The notes under the pieces are model-generated. The model searched no databases. It saw only the letters and a list, made by a program, of their open reading frames with translations, and had not been told where the DNA came from. The translations under genes were made by a program, and so were the position numbers. Below, piece after piece: positions 6,097 through 9,502 of a stretch of 9,502 nucleotides of DNA (position 1 is its first letter; every line of letters starts with the position of its first letter). This DNA is from Oscillospiraceae bacterium UBA6370 (GTDB lineage: Bacteria > Bacillota > Clostridia > Oscillospirales > Oscillospiraceae), in NCBI GenBank assembly GCA_002437735.1, contig DJRC01000055.1, forward strand, positions 3,759 to 13,260, written 5' to 3'.

Positions 6097-6927
6097 ATGC
6101 CGAAGCTTTTCCCCATCACCGATTTTGCCGATCCCGCGTTGGACGTTTACGCGCGCCTGACCGAAAATCAGCTCGTGAACCGCGAGGACCTCTCGCAGGG
6201 GCTTTTCATCGCGGAAAGCCCCAAGGTCATCGAGCGGGCGCTGAACGCGGGCTATGTACCCGTTTCGTTCCTAATGGAGCCGCGCCACGTCGAAACACAG
6301 GCGCGGGACATTCTCGCACGCTGCGGCGATGTGCCCGTCTACACCGCGCCGCTGGACGTTTTGAAGCAGCTCACCGGCTTCCCGCTCACGCGCGGGATGC
6401 TCTGCGCCATGCGCCGCCGGCCGCTGCCGGCGGTCGAGACGGTCTGCGCGGGCGCGAGACGCGTCGCCGTGCTGGAGGACGTGATGAACCCGACGAATGT
6501 GGGCGCGATCTTCCGTTCTGCGGCAGCGCTCGGCATCGACGCCGTGCTGCTGACGCAGGCGTGCAGCGACCCGCTCTACCGCCGCGCCATCCGCGTGAGC
6601 ATGGGCACGGTTTTTCAGGTGCCGTGGACATACCTGCCGGAGGGCTGGCCGCAGGCGCTCCGCGCCCTCGGCTTCACGACGGCGGCGATGGCGCTGTGCG
6701 ACGCTTCGCTGCCCATCTACGCCCCGCAGCTCAAAAAAGCGGACAGGCTCGCCGTCGTGCTCGGCACGGAGGGCGACGGTCTCGCGGAGTCGACCATTGC
6801 CGCGTGTGACTGCACGGTGCGCATCCCGATGACGCACGGCGTGGACTCGCTGAACGTTGCCGCGGCGAGCGCGGTGGCGTTCTACCAGCTCGCGCTGCTC
6901 GCGGGATTTTCCGAGACGGAAGACTAA
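6097..6927 (+). CDS. TrmH/SpoU family RNA 2'-O-methyltransferase
   Basis: 276-residue SPOUT-class methyltransferase. An N-terminal substrate-binding domain (about 1-110, with LFIAESPKVIERAL and LTGFPLTRGMLCAMRR typical of the rRNA/tRNA methylase lead domain) precedes the SpoU knot domain. All three SpoU motifs are present: motif 1 NPTNVGAIFRSAAALG (131-146), motif 2 LGTEGDGL (222-229), motif 3 IPMTHGVDSLNVAAASAVAFY (243-263). It transfers methyl from S-adenosylmethionine to a ribose 2'-OH in rRNA or tRNA; the target base cannot be read from sequence. ATG 6097 has AAGAAAGG just upstream. It is a single gene with its own promoter, and no terminator is evident before the AraC gene. Confidence 0.92.
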   Translation: MPKLFPITDFADPALDVYARLTENQLVNREDLSQGLFIAESPKVIERALNAGYVPVSFLMEPRHVETQARDILARCGDVPVYTAPLDVLKQLTGFPLTRGMLCAMRRRPLPAVETVCAGARRVAVLEDVMNPTNVGAIFRSAAALGIDAVLLTQACSDPLYRRAIRVSMGTVFQVPWTYLPEGWPQALRALGFTTAAMALCDASLPIYAPQLKKADRLAVVLGTEGDGLAESTIAACDCTVRIPMTHGVDSLNVAAASAVAFYQLALLAGFSETED

Positions 6928-6966
6928 CTTTGCAAGTCAAATCAAGCGCCGAGCGCCGCCGCGCGG

Positions 6967-6972
6967 TATACT
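6967..6972 (+). promoter_or_regulatory. Possible -10 box for the AraC-type regulator gene
   Basis: TATACT at 6967-6972 lies 34 bases before the AraC start codon, with transcription predicted near 6979. No good -35 box sits 16-18 bases upstream (AAGCGC or CAAGCG only), so the promoter would be weak or activator-dependent. The -10 hexamer is identical to the two promoters at 2391 and 6035. Confidence 0.4.
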
Positions 6973-7006
6973 GCGTGCAGAGCGGTTCGGAACGGGGTGA
7001 ACAAGG

Positions 7007-7972
7007 ATGTATGAATGGCGCAGACAGATCCAGCAGATCGTCGACGAGATCGACGGCTGCATCCGCAGCCACGACGACGCAGCGCTCACGCTGCGTTCGC
7101 TTTCGCGCACGCTGGGCTACTCGGAGTATTACACCACGCGGAAGTTCCGCGAGATCTCCGGGATGCAGCTGCGCGACTATCTGCGCCGGCGGCGGCTGGC
7201 GTTCGCCCTGCGCGAGGTGCGCGACAGCGAACGCAGCCTTCTCGACATCGCGCTCGACTACGGCTTTTCCTCGCACGAAGCGTTTACGCGGGCCTTTAAG
7301 GACGCCTACGGCGTCACGCCCAGCGCGTACCGCGCCGCGCCGAGGCCCGTGGTCCTGCGCACCAAGATCCACCCGTTTGACCGCTACTTTCTTGGCTTAG
7401 GAGAAATTGGTATGGCAACATCAAAGGACGGCGTCAAAACTTATTTTGTGACGATCCCCGCGCACAGGTTCTTGCACATCGAAAACCGCGAGAGCAACGG
7501 CTACTGGGACTTCTGGCAGAAGCAGGCGCTCATTCCCGGACAGGACTGCGAAACGATCTGCGGCCTGCTCGAGAGCATTCAAGGCAAGCTCGACGATGAC
7601 GGCAGCGAGTACGCAGGACAGGTCATGGGCTATCTCAACGACGCGACGGGCCGGCTGTGCGACTGGGGCTATCTGCGCACGGAGTGCTACGGCGCGCGGC
7701 TTCCCGCCGACTACCGCGGCGAGGTGCCCGCGCAGATGCTCCTCACGGACATTCCCGAGGGGGAATACCTCGTCTTTGAGCACGGCCCGTTCGACTACGA
7801 GCAGGAGTGCCGCACAGTGGAGGAGAAGGTCGAGACCGCGATGCGGGAATTTGACTACGCCGCCGAGGGCTGCGCCCTCGACACGCAGACGCCCGGGCGC
7901 GTCACCTACTTTTACTTCAATCCCGGACAGTATTTCAAGTACATCCGTCCGGTAAAGCGGCTCGACAAGTGA
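7007..7972 (+). CDS. AraC family regulator with C-terminal effector-binding domain
   Basis: 321-residue DNA-binding regulator. Two helix-turn-helix units form the AraC domain: the first at about residues 27-50 (LTLRSLSRTLGYSEYYTTRKF), the second at about 77-108, ending in FSSHEAFTRAFKDAYGVTPSAYR, the AraC signature. The C-terminal part (about 140-315, from VKTYFVTIPAHRFLHIEN to GRVTYFYFNPGQYFKYI) looks like a GyrI/Rob-type effector-binding fold, which senses small hydrophobic or drug-like ligands in related proteins. Domain order (HTH first, sensor second) is Rob-like, not that of classical AraC. ATG 7007 has GGGGTGA 6 bases upstream. An in-frame ATG at codon 136 also has a good ribosome site, so the sensor domain might be made on its own. 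The regulated genes are unknown; no target is obvious nearby. Confidence 0.9.
   Translation: MYEWRRQIQQIVDEIDGCIRSHDDAALTLRSLSRTLGYSEYYTTRKFREISGMQLRDYLRRRRLAFALREVRDSERSLLDIALDYGFSSHEAFTRAFKDAYGVTPSAYRAAPRPVVLRTKIHPFDRYFLGLGEIGMATSKDGVKTYFVTIPAHRFLHIENRESNGYWDFWQKQALIPGQDCETICGLLESIQGKLDDDGSEYAGQVMGYLNDATGRLCDWGYLRTECYGARLPADYRGEVPAQMLLTDIPEGEYLVFEHGPFDYEQECRTVEEKVETAMREFDYAAEGCALDTQTPGRVTYFYFNPGQYFKYIRPVKRLDK
7399..7414 (+). promoter_or_regulatory. Internal Shine-Dalgarno and in-frame ATG inside the AraC-type gene
   Basis: AGGAGAAATTGGTATG (7399-7414): AGGAG lies 8 bases before ATG 7412, which is codon 136 of the AraC-type gene, exactly between the DNA-binding and sensor domains. Initiation here would give a 186-residue stand-alone sensor domain. 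The match to a normal start site is direct; its use is inference. Confidence 0.45.
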
Positions 7973-8009
7973 AAAAGCTCCGTCTGCCGATGGCAGACGG
8001 AGCTTTTTT
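7972..8009. terminator. Bidirectional intrinsic terminator between convergent genes
   Basis: AAAAAGCTCCGTCTGCC (7972-7988) pairs perfectly with GGCAGACGGAGCTTTTT (7992-8008) around the loop GAT. Transcribed rightward it ends in TTTTTT (8004-8009); transcribed leftward it ends in a 5-base T-run. It ends both the AraC gene (plus strand) and the HMA gene (minus strand), whose stop codons lie on either side. Confidence 0.93.
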
Positions 8010-8027
8010 GTTTTTCTTGTTAGGGCT

Positions 8028-8288
8028 TCACCTTTTCAAGAAGCCGAACAGACCCTTCTTTTCCCCGGCGGGGCGCGCGCTCACTGCGGTGACCTCATAG
8101 CCGGTCTCCGCGATCGCCTGACGCAGCGCCGCCTCGTCCAGCCCGTTTTCCGAGAGGATGACCGCCTGCCCCTTGCTGTGAGAGGCGGTGACCTTCCTGA
8201 CCGCAAACCGGGCACGAATGACGTCGCAGATGTGCGCTTCACACATTCCGCACATCATGCCGCTGATGTTTACCGTTGTTTCGATCAT
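8028..8288 (-). CDS. Small HMA-domain metal-binding protein (CopZ-like)
   Basis: 86-residue cytoplasmic protein with one heavy-metal-associated domain. The metal site is GMMCGMC (G10, Cys13, Cys16), followed by Cys21 in EAHICDVIR. The HMA pattern continues through the central strands to LRQAIAETGYEV near residues 55-65, then a short tail GEKKGLFGFLKR, basic and hydrophobic. CopZ-type proteins bind Cu(I) and hand it to transporters; related domains also bind other soft metals, so the metal is not proven. ATG 8288 is preferred over an in-frame GTG at 8300 because the ribosome site GGAG directly abuts that GTG. It lies downstream of the feoB genes on the same strand but after a terminator, so it is probably a separate transcript. 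Confidence 0.85.
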   Translation of the reverse strand: MIETTVNISGMMCGMCEAHICDVIRARFAVRKVTASHSKGQAVILSENGLDEAALRQAIAETGYEVTAVSARPAGEKKGLFGFLKR

Positions 8289-8362
8289 GGTAATATACAC
8301 TCCTTTTTTCGATTTGTCCAGTATCTCCTGCAGCCGGTCATCCTTAGCCTTCCAGACGGAAT

Positions 8363-8400
8363 AAAGGCGGCATCACACCGTTTCATGCGATGCCGCCTTT
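8363..8400 (-). terminator. Terminator at the end of the feo operon
   Basis: AAAGGCGGCATC (8363-8374) and GATGCCGCCTTT (8389-8400) form a perfect 12-bp stem with a 14-base loop. On the minus strand it lies 6 bases after the stop of the Cys-rich protein gene and runs into TTTATT, a modest T-run. It separates the feoB unit from the HMA gene. Confidence 0.72.
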
Positions 8401-8406
8401 TCTGCT

Positions 8407-8580
8407 TTACTGCTTACCGTGGCACTCGCCGTGCATGGCGCAGTGTGCGCAGTTGCAGCCGCAGGAGAACCTTCCCTGTTTCTTCTGCCGGATCAAATGA
8501 AGAGAGATAGAGGTGACAATGGCAAGCAAAATGGCAGAGATAACGATCGTTGACAGATTTGCGGTAATCCAGTTCAACAT
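8407..8580 (-). CDS. FeoB-associated Cys-rich membrane protein
   Basis: 57-residue protein, too small for most ORF calls. Residues 1-30 form one hydrophobic membrane helix (TIVISAILLAIVTSISLHLI), followed by a basic stretch RQKKQGR and a compact Cys-rich tail FSCGCNCAHCAMHGECHGK with Cys40, Cys42, Cys44, Cys47 and Cys53. This is the known small partner found directly after feoB in many Firmicutes and Bacteroidetes; it is thought to assist ferrous iron uptake, perhaps by binding iron at the cytoplasmic face, but its exact role is not proven. ATG 8580 has AAAGGAG 8 bases upstream, and the gene begins 40 bases after the feoB stop, so the two are cotranscribed. Confidence 0.92.
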   Translation of the reverse strand: MLNWITANLSTIVISAILLAIVTSISLHLIRQKKQGRFSCGCNCAHCAMHGECHGKQ

Positions 8581-8620
8581 GAAAGCTCACTCCTTTGGAA
8601 GAAAATAATCAAATGGGAGA

Positions 8621-9502
8621 TCAGACCTTGGCGCTGAGCTTCGTGGCCTCCTTGTAGGGCTTGAAGAGCATATACACGATGAGCGCGAGCGCCGCAACGG
8701 CAGCGATCAGGCCGAGAACGTTCAGGCTGCCGGTGAAGGCGTTGCCGAACTGGTTGATCATCAGGGCGACAAGATAGGCGAAGCCGCACTGATAGCCGAT
8801 GGCGAACCAGGTCCACTTGGCGTTGTTCATCTCGCGCTTGATGGCGCCGATGGCCGCGAAGCACGGAGCGCACAGCAGGTTGAAGACGAGGAAGGAATAG
8901 CCGCTGATCTGCGTGAAGGCCGCGCCGATCTCGGTCCAACCGTCGGGATACAGGATGCCCATGGTGCCGACGATGTTCTCCTTGGCGACCAGGCCGGTAA
9001 TGGAGGCGACAGCCGCCTGCCATGTGCCCCAGCCGAGAGGCGCAAAGATCCACGCGATAGCGTTGCCGATCTTGGCGAGGATGGAGGCGTCGATCTGTTC
9101 CTCAGAGAGCATCTGGAACGCGCCGTCGACCCAGCCGAAGTAGGTGGTGAACCACACAACGATGGTGGAAAGCAGGATGATGGTGCCGGCCTTCTTGATG
9201 AAGGACCAGCCGCGCTCCCACATGGAGCGGAGGACATTGCCGACGGTCGGCCAGTGGTAAGCGGGAAGCTCCATCACGAAGGGAGCGGGATCACCGGCGA
9301 ACATCTTGGTCTTCTTGAGCATGATGCCGGAGATGATGATGGCGGCCATGCCGACGAAGTAGGCGGAGGTGGCGACCCATGCGGCGCCGCCGAAGATCGC
9401 GCCGGCGACCATGGAGATGAAGGGCACCTTCGCGCCGCAGGGGATAAAGGTCGTGGTCATGATCGTCATACGGCGGTCACGCTCGTTTTCAATGGTACGG
9501 GA
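8621..9502 (-). CDS. feoB: Ferrous iron transport protein B (FeoB), C-terminal part; N-terminus beyond window
   Basis: The last 293 codons of FeoB, open to the right edge of the window. FeoB is an inner-membrane Fe(II) importer with an N-terminal GTPase domain (outside this window) and a C-terminal permease. Seen here, in order: ERDRRMTIMTTTFIPCGAKVPF (the FeoB core with its conserved Cys), two membrane segments, MELPAYHWPT, more membrane segments, VAKENIVGTMGIL, LLCAPCFAAIGAIKRE and two final membrane segments. The CAPC and FIPC cysteines are typical. The stop is TGA at 8621-8623. The fragment has no frameshift; it is cut only by the window edge. Transport energy and regulation are not visible here; a FeoA gene and any Fur or DtxR site would lie upstream. 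Confidence 0.96.
   Translation of the reverse strand, partial: SRTIENERDRRMTIMTTTFIPCGAKVPFISMVAGAIFGGAAWVATSAYFVGMAAIIISGIMLKKTKMFAGDPAPFVMELPAYHWPTVGNVLRSMWERGWSFIKKAGTIILLSTIVVWFTTYFGWVDGAFQMLSEEQIDASILAKIGNAIAWIFAPLGWGTWQAAVASITGLVAKENIVGTMGILYPDGWTEIGAAFTQISGYSFLVFNLLCAPCFAAIGAIKREMNNAKWTWFAIGYQCGFAYLVALMINQFGNAFTGSLNVLGLIAAVAALALIVYMLFKPYKEATKLSAKV

Noticed and set aside
4997..6160. Plus-strand open frame of 387 codons overlapping the ylbJ-like gene
   Set aside because: It is a shifted frame of the ylbJ-like gene with an Arg/Gly/Ala-rich translation and no ribosome site; the YlbJ motifs are all in the other frame.
6012..6809. Plus-strand open frame of 265 codons overlapping the methyltransferase
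   Set aside because: Frame-shifted shadow; it begins inside the promoter and hairpin, and all SpoU motifs are in the true frame.
8301..8384. Open in-frame codons upstream of the HMA gene that read like KAKDDRLQEILDKSKKG
   Set aside because: The stretch has no ATG, GTG or TTG before the stop upstream, lies partly in the feo terminator, and the ribosome site fits the ATG at 8288. It could be a decayed remnant, but nothing supports that.
1..9502. Search for CRISPR arrays, insertion sequences, tRNA genes, phage genes or defence genes
   Set aside because: No direct-repeat array, transposase, tRNA-like cloverleaf or defence-associated domain was seen; all genes are of known core or widespread families.

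Overview
The window is a stretch of ordinary chromosome from a GC-rich (about 60-65% by eye), spore-forming Gram-positive anaerobe. The best fit is the Clostridia, probably an Oscillospiraceae/Ruminococcaceae-type gut bacterium. The grounds are the sporulation genes yqfC, yqfD and a ylbJ-like gene, the conserved yqfC-yqfD-phoH order, a FeoB with its small Cys-rich membrane partner, and strong purine-rich Shine-Dalgarno sites. This placement is inferred from gene content; no rRNA is present to confirm it.

Layout. (1) Positions 1-2289, minus strand: yqfC, yqfD and the 5' two-thirds or more of phoH, cut by the left edge. (2) Positions 2368-3381, plus strand: a clear promoter, then a Nudix hydrolase (8-oxo-dGTPase type) overlapping a DUF523/TudS-type Fe-S protein by 4 bases. 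(3) Positions 3414-5016, plus strand: a clear promoter, a fold-type I PLP aminotransferase, a 4-base overlap with a small Dabb-domain protein, and a strong intrinsic terminator. (4) Positions 5026-6064, plus strand: a ylbJ-like sporulation membrane protein behind a possible mother-cell sigma promoter. (5) Positions 6012-6927, plus strand: a SpoU/TrmH RNA methyltransferase with its own promoter. (6) Positions 6967-8009, plus strand: an AraC-type regulator with a C-terminal effector-binding domain, ending in a hairpin that can work in both directions. (7) Positions 8028-9502, minus strand: the C-terminal half of feoB (cut by the right edge), a 57-residue FeoB-associated Cys-rich membrane protein, a terminator, and a separate HMA-type metal chaperone.

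How the genes work together. The left block joins forespore-engulfment-stage functions to PhoH, as in many Firmicutes. The Nudix-DUF523 pair suggests clean-up of damaged or modified nucleotides and bases. The right block handles metals: ferrous iron import by FeoB plus a small soluble metal-binding protein. No mobile element, CRISPR array, tRNA, rRNA or phage gene is visible, and no intergenic gap exceeds about 140 bases. I did not find an undescribed multi-gene system. The points most worth a second look are an internal Shine-Dalgarno/ATG inside the AraC gene, sporulation-type promoters before ylbJ and yqfC, interleaved inverted repeats between yqfC and the Nudix gene, and the translational coupling of two little-characterised pairs.
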